Shown here piece by piece: positions 1-11,735 of a DNA stretch of 64,000 bases (the first letter of the stretch is position 1; every line of letters begins with the position of its first letter). The notes beneath the pieces are model-generated. The model saw only the letters and a program-made list of their open reading frames with translations, did no database searches and was not told where the DNA came from. Source of the DNA: Ulva prolifera (lineage: Eukaryota > Chlorophyta > Ulvophyceae > Ulvales > Ulvaceae); assembly GCA_023078555.1 (NCBI GenBank), contig CM041197.1, positions 3,476,999 to 3,540,998 on the forward strand, read 5' to 3'. Both the position numbers and the translations under genes were made by a program.

Positions 1-1159
1 CACTGCCCCGACCTCCTCCTCTGCCATCCTCTGTCACCCTAGGCCTTGGGGGGGGCACGTGCACCTGCCTCCAGGCCCCCAAGGCCCTATGTGCCAGCCG
101 CCGCATGCCGCTATCACACGGTGCCATGCAGGAGCCCAGAAGAATACCTGATCTCCCCTTGCCTCAGACGCGCCTGCTCTACTTCATGGCGCCCGCGCAC
201 CATCCCCCCCCACGGCCAAGGGTCGCCGCTAGGATGGGGGCTGGGTCACCACATGGCACCGTTACCCTCCACACCAGCTGTCTAGCTCTATTCGAGTTTC
301 AGTTGGTGCGCTGCAACTGGCCACCTGCACGCGCGACCCTGTCAACACAATGCTAGCCTGCACTCTGCCGCCGACTAGCGCGCTGCGCTCAGCGGCTGTG
401 CAGCGGCTGCGGCTACCCCTATGTGCTACCACAGCCCGCTCCACCTCTTCTGGGGGGGTGGATCCGGGAGGACCTGGTGAGAAGGCAAAAGCAGATTGTT
501 CTCATGCAGTGTGGCCTCCGGGGGTCATGTAGGCCCGGCAATAGAACCTCAGGCCTCAGGGGATGATCATAGGGGTTGTGGCCTAATCCCCCCCCCCCCC
601 CCCCCCCCCCCCCCCCGCCCTTGGCCATCCACTGGCGCAGTGATTGCACATGGCGTTGAGGCGCTCTCTTGCGTATTAGACAGCAGTATATATGCATGCG
701 CTCAAGGACAAGGCTGTGTGCGCTGGCGCGCTGCGTCGAGCCGACACTCGGTGGCACTGGATCCCCTTTGCACATTCTAAATACAGCGATGCGCGATGGC
801 AATTCTGGTCACTACGCGTGCAGAACTCACCTCATGTCGACAACTCCATGGTACCCATGCGTTGCTGCTTGGACGTGAGCCCATCAGGCGCGGTTGGGTT
901 CAAATCGACAACCATATGCCCGGACTCAGCATTGCAGCAGAAAAGGTATTCCACTCAGTACAGCTTGGAGCGGCAGGGCTTGGCTTGTGCGTGCGAATTC
1001 AACAGGTATGGCTTTGAAGCGGTACAGTCGACACATAGGGTCAAGGAAGGACTACCTACTCCAGCGCCGCTTGCTCTGTTTCTCAGGGTCTCAGAGTCAG
1101 GGTCTCGATCAATCACATGGCCACAATGCAGAAATACATGAATGCCAGGCCGACCATCA
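1..1159. other. Intergenic, no supported gene
   Basis: I see no coding region with protein-like composition on either strand. The only notable structure is a poly-C tract (separate entry). The short open frames here are proline- or arginine-rich, which is expected by chance in GC-rich DNA. Confidence 0.5.
588..616. repeat. Poly-C tract, 29 bp
   Basis: An uninterrupted run of 29 C. The complementary strand is a G run able in principle to form a G-quadruplex. Length is uncertain because homopolymers of this size are error-prone in sequencing. Confidence 0.95.
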
Positions 1160-2290
1160 CTACTCAAATGGCACAATTTCTATGTCGGGAAAAGCATGCA
1201 ACAACTCGCTCATGTCCTCTTCGTCGTCGTAGCCATGAAACTCGGACCGATCATCAGGCAACACAAGCCTCGTGAGATGTGGCAGATGGGGCAGCACTTC
1301 CGTCAGGTCGGCCACTAGAGGGCCCCACAGGATGACAAACAGCGTCACCTTTCGCAGTGCTGTCAGCTTCGTGAAACACTGCAGCAACTTGTCGTCCATC
1401 TCCAGAGACATCCGGGTGTACCTCCAGAAGATATGCAGCTGCTGAAGAGCCGTCAGGCGCTGGAAGGCTTCCTGCAGGGGCCCCCCAAGCAGCTTCACTT
1501 CGTCCCTGTCATCCGGCTCGCAACCGCATGCCACCTGCCCGGCCTCCAGCACCAGGTGCGTGAGCTGAAGCAACTGCCCCAGGGCACCCGCGAGCGCCTG
1601 GTTGTGCTCCGTCACTTGCACACCATGATGCTCCCCGTCGTGCACATCAGCCAGCACCCTCACCTCGAGATGCCGCAGCTGCGAGCATCGGCTGATCGCG
1701 GGCCACAATGCACTGAAGCCCTGGCGGAGCTCAGGCAAGGTGCTATACGGGCACCCCTGAAGCGCCTTGGCCTCGTTGATGAATGAGATGGACAGGTGCA
1801 TCAGCGAATGCGCTGCATGTGCCGTTGCAGTCGCCCACGTCAGCGCCGCCCTGATGCATGAGCACTCGATCACGGCAAACTGCAGCAACGGCAGCGCAGC
1901 AACGGCACCGGCCAGGGCATCTGGATTCCGCGGCTGTGACGGCTCCGTGGCGTCAGTCTCGATCACGAGGCGGCGGACGGCGCTGAACCGGCCGAGGCAT
2001 GCCTGCCAGCAGTGCAGAGACGGCCAGCACGCGTGCCGGACACAGGACGCGTCACGGACGACCGCAAACCTCTCGGCAGGCTCACGGAAGCGACCCGCTT
2101 TGGATCTGAGCTCGATGCAAGATATAGACGCGGCATGGATGCAGCGAAGGAGCGTCCAGCTTCCACCCAGCTCCTCGAAAAGGCTGCTGCAGGTGTGGCA
2201 TGCATGCAGGGTTCGCCACGCAGCGCGCCTCCGCGCGCAGGGGCGCGACCGCGCCGCTGATGCTGGTCGGCTGCCCCGAGCGCAGCGTCA
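1160..2290 (-). CDS. F-box-like / leucine-rich repeat protein, possibly incomplete
   Basis: A minus-strand frame stays open from about 2290 to the stop at 1160-1162. Its N-terminal part (segments such as RRAAWRTLHACHTC and LHCWQACLGRFSAVRRLVIE) resembles the F-box-like start of algal F-box/LRR proteins. The rest has irregular leucine-rich repeats: LRHLEVRVLAD, LTHLVLEAG, LQQLHIFWR and LTRLVLPDD, spaced 25-45 residues apart. Such proteins usually bind SKP1 through the F-box and recruit substrates to an SCF ubiquitin ligase through the repeats. Here both the F-box and the role are inferred. No convincing start codon is visible at the left end of the frame, and the upstream LRR fragment lies in another frame. 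It may therefore be a 3' exon or the surviving part of a broken gene. Confidence 0.5.
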
Positions 2291-2954
2291 GCACGCGGAG
2301 GGACGGCAATTTGTGCAGGCCATCCGCCAATGCCGCGGCGCCGCCGGTGGGATCAACCTCGAGGTGGATCCCACTCGACCATGATCATGGTCAAGCCGTA
2401 GATGTGTCAGCGCGGGCAGCGGGCGGGCAGGCAGGCGCGCAGAAAACGCGCAGAGGGCGGGGGGAGACATGCATGGGCCTTGCAGATCAACCGATGCGAG
2501 GGTTGTGTGAGCAGCGAGGGCTTGCGAGAGTACCGCCGCGGCCGCCGCGGACACCGTCATCCTGACGGGAAGGTTGAAACGAACCGGTCCAGGCCCCGGA
2601 ATCACTGCTTTGGAGAGCAGGTGGAAGAACATGGCGACCGCGTTGCAGGGGGCGGTCAGCGCTCCATCCTTCACGTCGCACATGCATGCGATCAGAGCAT
2701 CATGGAGAATCCGCGGGAGGGTGGTGAACAGCGTCTGCTGACTGATGCCTGAGGTGTTGATGGCGGCGGAAAGGCCGAGGTGGAGGAGGTGGGGGGGGGA
2801 GGGCAAGCAGGTGGCCGAGCATTGCGTCCACGTCCGCATCAGCCTCGCCGCCGTTCCTCCACCTCACCGCCGACACTCTCCTCGCTGCCATCGCGACCCA
2901 TGGCGCCGGGTCGGTGTCGCCCACGTTGTCGGCTACCTGCAGCACAGTGATCAC
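2240..2954 (-). pseudogene. LRR-encoding fragment with frame breaks
   Basis: Minus-strand coding-like pieces in successive frames give LRR-type sequence: LLHLGLSAAINTSGIS, LASVDLQGPCMSPPALCAF, LPALTHLRL, and LHKLPSLRVLTLRSGQP. The frame changes inside an eight-G run near 2790-2798 and again near 2360, where a repeated GATC-containing stretch sits between two LRR units with no room for an ordinary intron. The pieces point toward the F-box/LRR frame at 1160-2290. They are either its upstream exons damaged by indels or the remains of a neighbouring LRR gene. Sequencing errors in the G run could explain the first break. Confidence 0.4.
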
Positions 2955-5900
2955 GTGCCGGCCGCCGTTATGCTGAGGTGTCTGGGTGTGGGCAACTGTT
3001 CTGTATTTTGCCCTTCAGTTTTATCCGGAAATCATTTGCGCGGACGGTGCTGTGAATGGTGCGGGTGATGGCATCAAGCAGGCAGCCTGCTGGACTTCTG
3101 AGGCAAGGGGGCCCTCGCATTCTGGCTATGAAGTCACTGAGTAGGAAAGGTTTGCGGGTATGAATGTTTGACAGGGGCTGCTTTGGAGCCGTGGCCTGGA
3201 GCAGATGCAGCCTGCCAGAGCAGCCATGGCCACGAGGTGGAGAGGCTGGAACAGATTGAGATTGTGCTCACTATTTGTTGAAGTGGTCATGCTTTAAGGT
3301 TCTGAGACAGGCAATGCTAGTGAGCTGGAACGGATGAAGAGAGCTCGGGCCAATGCATGGCAGATCACCACTGCAGCCTACTGATGTTGCACCAGAGCAA
3401 TGCAACCAAGAAGCATCGATCCGAAACGACAGAAAATTAACATCGATTCAGATAGCAAGAATATCAACGCAAAGCGTGCTAGTGAGCTGCGGGAGCAAGG
3501 ACAAGGCCACGCCACGGAAGCGCGTAAATGTGCGCTGCACGCAGCCGTCCTGCGTTGCATACCTTCAGGATAGTCATCAGTTATTCAGTCGCTGGCTGCG
3601 TGTCCAACATGCAGGCAGTCTGCCAGAGCTGCAGATGCTCCGGGGTGATGCCCGCAGGAAGAGATGCACGCCCAGCCGTATCGCTCAGCCCGGAGAGCAG
3701 CCCTGATCGGCGGGCAACTTCAGCATGGACTCAATAGCCATCAACTATGGCTTCGTCACCTCTGATGCTGTCGCTGGCGTGCGGGGTCAGCACCGCGGAG
3801 CCGGTGTGGTCCGGGGGTGCCTTGCGTTTGCATGAGACATATCTCGAACATGTGCTTTCAGGGATCTCCGCCATGCTAAGCGAACAAGAATGCGGGGATT
3901 CAATTTAATTCCGAAGGCCTACGCTATCAACAGGCACGTAACCATCAGCATAAAAATTCTAAACACAGAGTGACGTAGATGATATTCGAAACATAGACTG
4001 CAGTTCTGATCTGGTGGATCGGGGTCGATTGCGACGCGAACTGCTGAGGAAACGCGCACTCAGATGTGAAGCTCGCGAACGCACGGTGGGATCGTGGGCG
4101 ATGAACCATGATCAGTGATGAGGAGGCTGACGGCTGTTTGAAGGCTACGGAGCGTGCGGACATGTCGGGTGGTCCCAGCTCCGAAGCAGCGCTCATGCGT
4201 ATGGCACGTCAGACTCTACCTCGCCACACTCGCTAGCTAGCTATAGCATGCAGTGTCGCCTGAACTCAACCAACGAGCATCGAAACATCAGTTGGACTAC
4301 GATAGAACCAAGACTGTACGTCACTTCTTGAATCGGTAGCCTCCGCAATCGAGGTCCGATGCGGTTCAGTCTGTCTGCGCTTGGTCGACTGTACTGCTCC
4401 AAACCCCGCCGTCTACTATCACAGCATGGATGGTTGTACATTCGAGCGTTGTCACCTATAATATCTATGGTCTCACGCGCGTCCACCAGGTATGCAAGCA
4501 CCTCAGGACGCGCCGACAACGTCGATAGACTGAAAAGTATCTTCTGACGTTTACTTGTGAGTCACTAGTCTGGACAGTGGTGGCCTGTGTCTCAGTTGTG
4601 TGTCCCTGTCCGATCTCTGTACGTCCATGGTGCATTGGCGTCCAGCGACATGGCCGGGCCTGCTGCGGAACGAGGACAATGGTCCCCTCAATTCATCCAA
4701 GGCTGCATGAAACTGTGTTAATGTACTAGCTGGACACTCACTTCCGGGTCGCACGAGACCAGCGATACCAACGACACCGACACACCGACAACGCTGCGAG
4801 CAGTTCAGACCCGATGAGCGCATCAGTGTGTCGCTGTCAAATGTGATATTGCATTACATCATGCATTCGGGCACAGTAGCATCTGCCAATCCACCGGTTC
4901 GCATCCGAATTTTTCATCACGACACCCAAGCGGAACTGAGCACTCAACTGAAATTGAATTCAACAACAAATGAATTTGATGTATCTACCAGGGCAGATAG
5001 CGTTTAGGACGCCATCCGTGCACGGTCTTTGTCATACCGAACGCTGCTTCTTCAGCATATGCACTCTTCTGACTGAAACTTGCTGAATCAGCCTCGGCCA
5101 GGCTCTGATCACGGCAGGCGGCTGTCCTAGTGACAGTCAGAGACATCTTCAAGCATTCATGCTGCTGTACAGTGGATGTACAAAACGTCTTGCCCTGTCG
5201 GTATGCCACACCAGCAATTTGTCAGACCAACTGTGGCACCAACGACACGAGCTAAGGTAGTAAAATTCACTTGCATGACGCTCAAGTTCTTCCGAACCTC
5301 TTAAGGGCATTCTGTGTCCCAGAAATGACACAGTTGCTGGTGCATTAGCGGTAGCACCATGTGCAACGTGAATGGGCCGCATGCAATGGAGGCAGGCGCG
5401 CGAGGGGCGTTGCTGTCTGATGGGATGTTTCAGCATTAGGTGAGTTTTACAAATATGAGCTGAACTGCTGCTGCAAACATCAATGCATTGTGGCTAGACG
5501 GCACTGAAGCCACGAGCCGGTCGCGTTTGAACACAGCCTCGCCTGGCAGGAAGCATGGACGACCCATTAACTCCCGACCGTACCCCCTGTGTCACGCATA
5601 AGTAGCCCTCTCTCCAAGCCACTGCAGTTGCAGTGGTGTCGAACAATCGGATGGCGATATGCGTGCCCGGTCGACGTGAAGCATGTGGCTAGAGGCGACT
5701 GCGCAGGCCGCGGCGCTGCCACGTGGCTCGTGTAGGTGCGGCCATGGGGGGCGCTCTCGCCCCAATCCCAGGGCTTATATGGTATCTCGAGACATAATTG
5801 ACGCCGGCGGAGGCTCAGAGGGCACATATGCATGCTGTGCACCATGCGCTCCCGTGAGGCTCCTCCTGGTCCTCCCCTCCCACAGCTCAACAGGGATCCA

Positions 5901-6029
5901 TACGCGTTCCCTGCGACATCTTCTTCCTTGCAAGACAACGCCGCGCAAGAAAACATGCTCGTCGCGCCGCAGGAGAGAAAAAAAAATCTTGCATCTGCAA
6001 TCGCGTACGAATCTGAACTGGAATGTATT
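2955..6029. other. Intergenic, no supported gene
   Basis: About 3 kb of mixed-composition DNA. No open frame on either strand shows a recognisable domain or consistent splice signals. I see no tandem repeat or terminal-repeat element in it. Confidence 0.4.
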
Positions 6030-6125
6030 GGAGATGCACCATGCCGATGTGAGTGTCAATGCATGAAGAGGAGATGCACACGTGCCGATATGAGTGTCAA
6101 TGCATGAAGAGGAGACGCAGACGTG
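6030..6125. repeat. Tandem duplication, 40-41 bp unit
   Basis: Unit 1 (6030-6069) and unit 2 (6070-6110) both read GGAGATGCAC...GAGTGTCAATGCATGAAGA, and a partial third unit follows. The units differ by a few bases. Confidence 0.85.
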
Positions 6126-6358
6126 GAGAAAGCGCTCAAAATGACCACACGGAATGATTGCTGCTGTTCACACACCATCCTGATTTCGGGGGTGAAGCAG
6201 AATTTATGACACCCGTCCAGCCTGGCAAGGCATCTAACGCGACTCCTGCGAACAGAAGCTCCACAACGGCAGTGGCATGGCATCACACAAGCGCAGAAAA
6301 GGACCTTATTGCTTAAGGCAGCCTCTCGAAGGGATGCAGGTGTGTCTGCCAGCAGGTG

Positions 6359-9288
6359 TCAAGTCACGCCTCGCGCCCGCAGCTCCCGCAGCAGCCACGC
6401 TGTGTGCTGCGCGCTGCGCAGCTCAGCAGGCGACTTGTCCATCACCGGCACGCTGAGCACGGCATACCCCCACCCGCGCAGCTGCCAGTTGCGCAGGGCG
6501 GTGGCCCCCGTCTCGCGCACGGCCCGCCCGGCGGCGTCCTTCACGTAGTGGGAGGGCCCGTCCACCTCCACGGCGATGCGCACGCCGCGGCCCTGCAGCA
6601 GGATGTCGACCAGCCTCGAGCCGTCGCCAACCACCACCTGCACACAACGGCCCATTCGCCTACGCAAAATCCGAATGTGTCCGTATATGCAGCGCGCTCT
6701 CCATATGTGGCACAGCGGGGGTGGAAGGGTCAGATCGCACATGCATGGCACATATGCATTGGCACAGAGGAGCCTTTGTGCGTCTCGAACCAAGACGCAG
6801 CCTTCCTGCTTGCTGACAGCCCCTTGACATTCCCAAACATGGCTCAGTTACTTGTGAGTCAGTTTCGCAGAATCAGATGCTGCGGGGCTACAGCAGATCC
6901 GCTGCCGCACCTCGGGCATGATGCTGAGCTCGGACACCTCTGGCAGGCCCCGGAGCGCTTCAAGAACCGCCGCATGCAGAGCACCGATGGATGCCTCCGG
7001 GCCAGACTCTGCTTCATCGAGCGCCCGGTTAGCCACACGTTGGATGGTGGCCGCCTTGCAGTCCTGCAGGAGGAGCAGACCTTGTTTAGCCAGGCGCCGC
7101 TCTAGCCCAAGGACATCAGACACCATATGCACCTGCAGCCACTGAGTTTCCATTTTCACAACAACTCTTGCACCCTGTTCTATGGTTGTCGCTGGGCCCT
7201 GCCTTCTGAAGCGTGTGCAGACACAGATACAGGCGCAGATAGACATGGACATATATGCAGGGGCGAGTTGGGGTGCACCTGACCCTGCTCTTCAGGTGAA
7301 AACACCTCGCCAGCAGTGTAAAGCTGCACAAGCCGAGCTGCCGTTTCCTCAAGTGCCTTCTCACACACAAGGGCGCGGTCCTCGGGCTGCCTCTGGAGCT
7401 GAGTCTGCACGCCAAGCGCCCACAGGATGTTGGCAGCACCCTGCGACACCATAGTTGGCGCTAGCCGGACAGTGGCGGACTGAAGTGCATCATGCGTCTC
7501 ACCAGGCACCACGAGCCCAAGCGTCGCGAATGACCACCAGATATTGGCAACGTTCTGTGGCGCCATGGCCGGAGCTAGCCGGACGGTGGCGGACTGAAGC
7601 GCATCATGCGTCTCAGCAGGCACCACGAGCCCAAGCGTCGCGAATGACCACCAGATATTGGCAACGTCCTGTGGCGCCATCGCCGGAGCTAGCCGGACGG
7701 TGGCGGACTGAAGTGCATCATGGGTCTCAGCAGGGACCACCAGCCCAAGCGTTGCGAATGACCACCAGATATTGGCAACGTCCTGTGGCGCCATCGCCGG
7801 AGCTAGCCGGACGGTGGCGGACTGAAGTGCATCATGGGTCTCAGCAGGGACCACCAGCCCAAGCGTCGCGAATGACCACCAGATATTGGCAACGTCCTGT
7901 GGCGCCATCGCCGGAGCTAGCCGGACGGTGGCGGACTGAAGTGCATCATGGGTCTCAGCAGGGACCACCAGCCCAAGCGTCGCAAATGACCACCAGATAT
8001 TGGCAACGCCCTGTGGCACCATGGCCGGAGCCAGCCGGATGGTGGCGGACTGAAGTGCATCATGCGTCTCAGCAGGCACCACCAGCCCAAGCGTCGCGAA
8101 TGACCACCAGGTATTGGCAACGCCCTGTGGCACCATGGCCGGAGCCAGCCGGATGGTGGCAGACTGAAGTGCATCATGCGTCTCAGCAGGCACCACCAGC
8201 CCAAGCGTTGCGAATGACCACCAGATATTGGCAACGTCCTGTGACGCCATGGCCGGAGCTAGCCGGACGGTGGCGGACTGAAGTGCATCATGCGTCTCAG
8301 CAGGCACCACGAGCCCAAGCGTCGCGAATGACCACCAGATATTGGCAACGTTCTGTGGCGCCATGGCCGGAGCTAGCCGGACGGTGGCGGACTGAAGTGC
8401 ATCATGCGTCTCAGCAGGCACCACGAGCCCAAGCGTCGCGAATGACCACCAGATATTGGCAACGTCCTGTGGCACCATGGCCGGAGCCAGCCGGATGGTG
8501 GCAGACTGAAGTGCATCATGCGTCTCAGAAGGGACCACCAGCGCCAGGGCCGCAAATGACCACAAGATGTTGGACAAGTCCTGTGCATTCATCTTGGCGG
8601 GCAGCTCCTGGTCGCACTCCTGAAGAGCACGCCATATGCACTCCTGCAGTGTCAGTGATGGCCGTGGCGCGCCAAACTGTTGGTACAGCTTCGCACAGGC
8701 ATGCACAACATTGCTGAACTCCCTCGCAGGCAGGCTGCTGAAGCCGGAGCGCTCGATCCTTGACCAGAATTCGCTGCTGTACTGTCCGAGCTTCAACTGC
8801 GCGGTGGCCAGCTGCGACACATCGATGGCATTGGAGAACAAATCAGCATCTGCTGCAGCGGCGGCAAAGAGGGTGGATATGTCTTTCTGGAGATCCCGGT
8901 CGCGGCGGAGGTGCTGGCGGAGGGGCGGCTGCGCTTGGATGAATTTGCCGAGGTTGGACAGCAGGGTGGGCTTGAACTTGACTGTGTTACTACGGGTGCA
9001 GGACAGGACCCTTCTGACTGCCTGGATGCAGTCGGGAACATTGCTCTTCTGAACGAAGCCTCGAGGCAAGGCTGCGAAGCCTTGCATGCACTGACCTGGC
9101 GCACCGGGCCGCTTGGCGGTGTCGCTGTGCACTCTGCTAGCTTCCTCTAGGCACTCCTGCAGGGACCTGGTCTTCGCCTTTGCTCGATTGGCATTGGTTC
9201 TCTGACCTACATGTCCGGTGGGTGTGAGGCGGTCCAAGATGCGCGGTGCGTCCGCGAGGTGGTCGTCAGTGGCAATTTGCCACCACAT
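6359..9288 (-). CDS. OPR-repeat protein with C-terminal RAP domain
   Basis: Predicted organelle RNA-binding protein; OPR-RAP proteins of green algae control stability, processing or translation of chloroplast and mitochondrial transcripts. The minus-strand model has three exons: 9288-7279, 7132-6911 and 6637-6359. Both introns are phase 0 (donors GTGCAC and GTGCGG; acceptors CTGCAG and GTGCAG), giving 836 residues. Exon 1 has a degenerate helical region (IDVSQLATAQLKLGQ, SNVVHACAKLYQQFG), then ten nearly identical 38-residue repeats with core NIWWSFATLGLVVPAETHDA, then a partial repeat ending NILWALGVQTQLQRQPED. Exon 3 encodes the RAP domain: DGSRLVDILL, VAVEVDGPSHY-type core (here IAVEVDGPSHYVKD), LRNWQLRGWGY, and the end TAWLLRELRARGVT. 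The ATG at 9288 is in frame, but homology to the duplicate continues upstream, so the true start and any transit peptide probably lie in an exon near 9.5-9.9 kb. Confident of family; target RNA unknown. Confidence 0.85.
7440..8600 (-). repeat. 114-bp tandem repeat array encoding OPR units
   Basis: Ten in-frame 114-bp units (38 codons each) lie inside exon 1 of the OPR-RAP gene. Neighbouring units differ by only a few bases, mostly at the start of each unit (APQD, APQN, ASQD or VPQG) and at one Val/Ile position. The first unit (NAQDLSNILWSFAALALVV) and the end unit are the most diverged. This pattern indicates recent unequal exchange or gene conversion. A plus-strand open frame of 420 codons over this array is an antisense shadow. 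Confidence 0.95.
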
Positions 9289-9304
9289 GATCAGTGCTCA
9301 TAAC

Positions 9305-9985
9305 TTATGAGTCATAAGCATTGGCAGGCTGCCTGCATTGAGCACACGGCAGCGTGCATCCACACATGTTTATGACTTCAATGCAGCCATCCACTGGTAG
9401 CTTCAGCTCTACTGAACACAGGCTACCTGCAGGGACTCGCAAATTGCCGCACGAAGGAAGATGTGCATTGGCAACACTGCACATCTGCCGAAGCCGCTCA
9501 CCTTTCTGGGGCGTCACAGGAGGATCATGTCCACCATACCGCGCGTAGCCAGCCCAGATGAAACTATGATATATTTTTTGTGGCCAAGCAATGTTGGTCC
9601 GAGTGACGGGAGCGAGAGCGCCTGGCCGTCTCGTGGCAACGGTCTCTGACACACTAGCAGAGCGTGGAGCGGTATCAGGACGACATCCATTCCGCAATAT
9701 CGTCTGCGAGAGTATCCTGGATTGTAAGGGCATGCAACAGCTACGAGCGGTAACCCGCGTCGCCCTGCCGACTACTGTGGTGACCGAGAGTTTGCATACA
9801 CAACGAGATCGTCCGCCTAGACTCGACGTCACCCGCAAAAGAGGCTGAATGTACTGATCGAATGGTGCTCGACGTTCCTCTGTCTGCACAAATTGAAAGT
9901 CCATCTGCAGTTGTTTCGCTGTAGCAAGACAGAGTGAAGCACGGCAAGCACGGCCGGTGGGTGCGAGCACGTCACTAGAAAGCAA
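9305..9985 (-). other. Probable upstream exon or 5' region of the OPR-RAP gene
   Basis: This segment is conserved in the duplicate at about 14.6-15.06 kb. Both contain a minus-strand sequence of the type RPxGALAPVxxTN and an upstream YIQPL motif, and DNA similarity continues through GAGGCTGAATGTAC in both. The minus-strand frame here is Arg/Ser/Thr-rich, as expected for an organelle transit peptide. I cannot place its splice junctions with the exon starting at 9288, so it is not given as coding. Confidence 0.35.
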
Positions 9986-10103
9986 GAGCCTGGCTCGTCA
10001 ATGATCAGGAGAGAGGTTGAATCCGACAACAGGTATCTTCATTGCCGCGAGGTCTGCAGCTGCTATCGTTTGCATCAACGAGGCCTCACGCCACTCCCAT
10101 TCA

Positions 10104-10318
10104 GGGCTCTACATGCCGATCGGTTTCCCGACAAACTATGAGAAATGGGGCGAATTACCGACGGCCAGCGAAGCGAGCCGTCGGTTTTCCCGACGACGCG
10201 AGGGGTCTTGCGGTGCAAACCGATCGTATTCCCGCCAGAATTCGGAAACTTTGGCAAAATCCCGCCGGCTCGCCGTCGGTTTTCCCGCCAGGAAAAAATC
10301 CAGCTGTATAGCACTCAG
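10104..10318. mobile_element. Non-autonomous TIR-like element (GGGCTCTACA family), copy 1
   Basis: The left end reads GGGCTCTACATGCCGATCGG and the right end, reverse-complemented, reads AGTGCTATACAGCTGG followed by GGCGGGAAAACCG. These are imperfect terminal inverted repeats. The element is flanked by the 9-bp direct repeat TCCCATTCA (10095-10103 and 10319-10327). Inside, CCGTCGGTTTTCCCG-type motifs recur in both orientations. Related sequence occurs at 52695 and 54855. It has no coding capacity. The CAGGG start suggests hAT affinity, but the exact ends are uncertain by a few bases. Confidence 0.65.
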
Positions 10319-11189
10319 TCCCATTCACGACATACCCATGCGTACCTGTACGCAGGCTTACGAGCATGTTGAGACTAAGGCGCAGACTGCATATCTGATT
10401 CACTGTATTCTTTCAGAACAGCTGCACTCACTTGAAGCCCATCTTCGGCCTTTTGTGCTCTTCAAGCTATGATCTCTGGCGTTTGGTCAGCGCCGAGGGC
10501 GAAGCTTGCATGTGGGCGTCCGACATCAATTTCATCCACGCGACGACGAGTGTAAGCCTCATTCTGTTCACGTTATGCGAGAGTTGTCTAGATCTCTGCC
10601 GTGGCATGACGCGCTGCTACAGCGGCATCCGTGCCCTTACACACCACGCGCAGCAAGGCAGCCTACAACTTTCACCGATGAATCACCAGTGTCAGTCACA
10701 GTATGCTCTCGTATTGGCTGCTGCTGCCCTGTGACGAGGCCTGCATTCGAGGCCTGCATTCGCTAGGTGTGCTTTCGGTGCGCGGCCAGCGCACTGGTAT
10801 TCTGCAAATACAAAAGTGACAGGCTGAATTCGGTCTATGCACAGCCTCCTATGTGTAAGCTTAGAATGACGTTGGTCCTTCATGAGGCAGAGAGGAGCTG
10901 GGTGTTCCCCGTCACATCAAGCCTGACGTTGGTAGCGACAGATCATGCGGAGAGCTCCTGGACTGTACCAAATACCACAGCGAACTTAGCCACGGGCAGA
11001 CACCCGGCAGACAGATCACCCCCAGGACCATCTCTCAAGCTGCAGCATCGTGTGGCCCTGCGAGCACCCGCAGGAGAGCCACTGCACGGCTGTGTGAACC
11101 TGAAACATCCTTCCTTGCTGCGTCTGTGTCGCGCTCTGTCACTCGTCGCCACGGCCATACAGGTCCGCACATGGGCACGCAGCACTCTG

Positions 11190-11260
11190 TTACAGGGACA
11201 AAGCCAGCGAGGCAAGTAGCACCGCAAGGCAGAAACTGTTGCTCCACACACCCACGCAAC
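11190..11260 (-). mobile_element. Truncated retroposon, TTGTAA family A
   Basis: Read on the minus strand, the 71-bp insert ends GCCTCGCTGGCTTTGTCCCTGTAA, matching the 3' end of the longer copies at 12887 and 20166. The flanking direct repeats CACGCAGCACTCTG (11176-11189) and CATGCAGCACTGTG (11261-11274) match at 12 of 14 positions. Confidence 0.75.
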
Positions 11261-11640
11261 CATGCAGCACTGTGGGGCTGTGTTGTCTCGCTGCTACCGT
11301 CGACACAGGCCCGTTGGAGTGGCCTGCACCGCCCCCTACCGTTGCCCGCAACTACTGCTCCCGATGCCATTGTCCAACCTGCAAAGCAGTACTAATCCTC
11401 CGCCTCGACCACGGCGCCGCGTCACGCGCGGCAGTTCACATGGCCTGCAGGCCCCTGCAGCTGCGGCCTGCCAGCACAGCATACGGGGCACCAGCCCCAG
11501 GAGAACCTCCTCCCGCTCCCACTCAACAAGCCTGAAGCCACAGATCAGACCTGCCGCGCCCACACCTTGCCCCAGGCCCGCGCTACCGCACGCAGGCCTC
11601 GCGTACCATCTCACGCTCCGCCGGGCCTTCTGTACGCAGG

Positions 11641-11735
11641 CCTCACTACTGCCCGCAGGCCTCACTCCTGCCCGCAGGCCTCACTACTGCCCGCAGGCCT
11701 CACTCCTGCCCGCAGGCCTCACTACTGCCCGGAGG
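11641..11735. repeat. 19-bp minisatellite, five units
   Basis: Five consecutive 19-bp units CCTCACTNCTGCCCGCAGG. The N alternates A, C, A, C, A, so the array is really a 38-bp higher-order repeat. Confidence 0.95.

Noticed and set aside
7440-8600. A CRISPR-like array
   Set aside because: Regular spacing, but the units are contiguous coding repeats without unique spacers.
7455-8717. A 420-codon plus-strand open frame with regular Trp/Arg repeats
   Set aside because: It is the antisense of the OPR repeat array. The minus strand has the domain match, splice sites and RAP exon.
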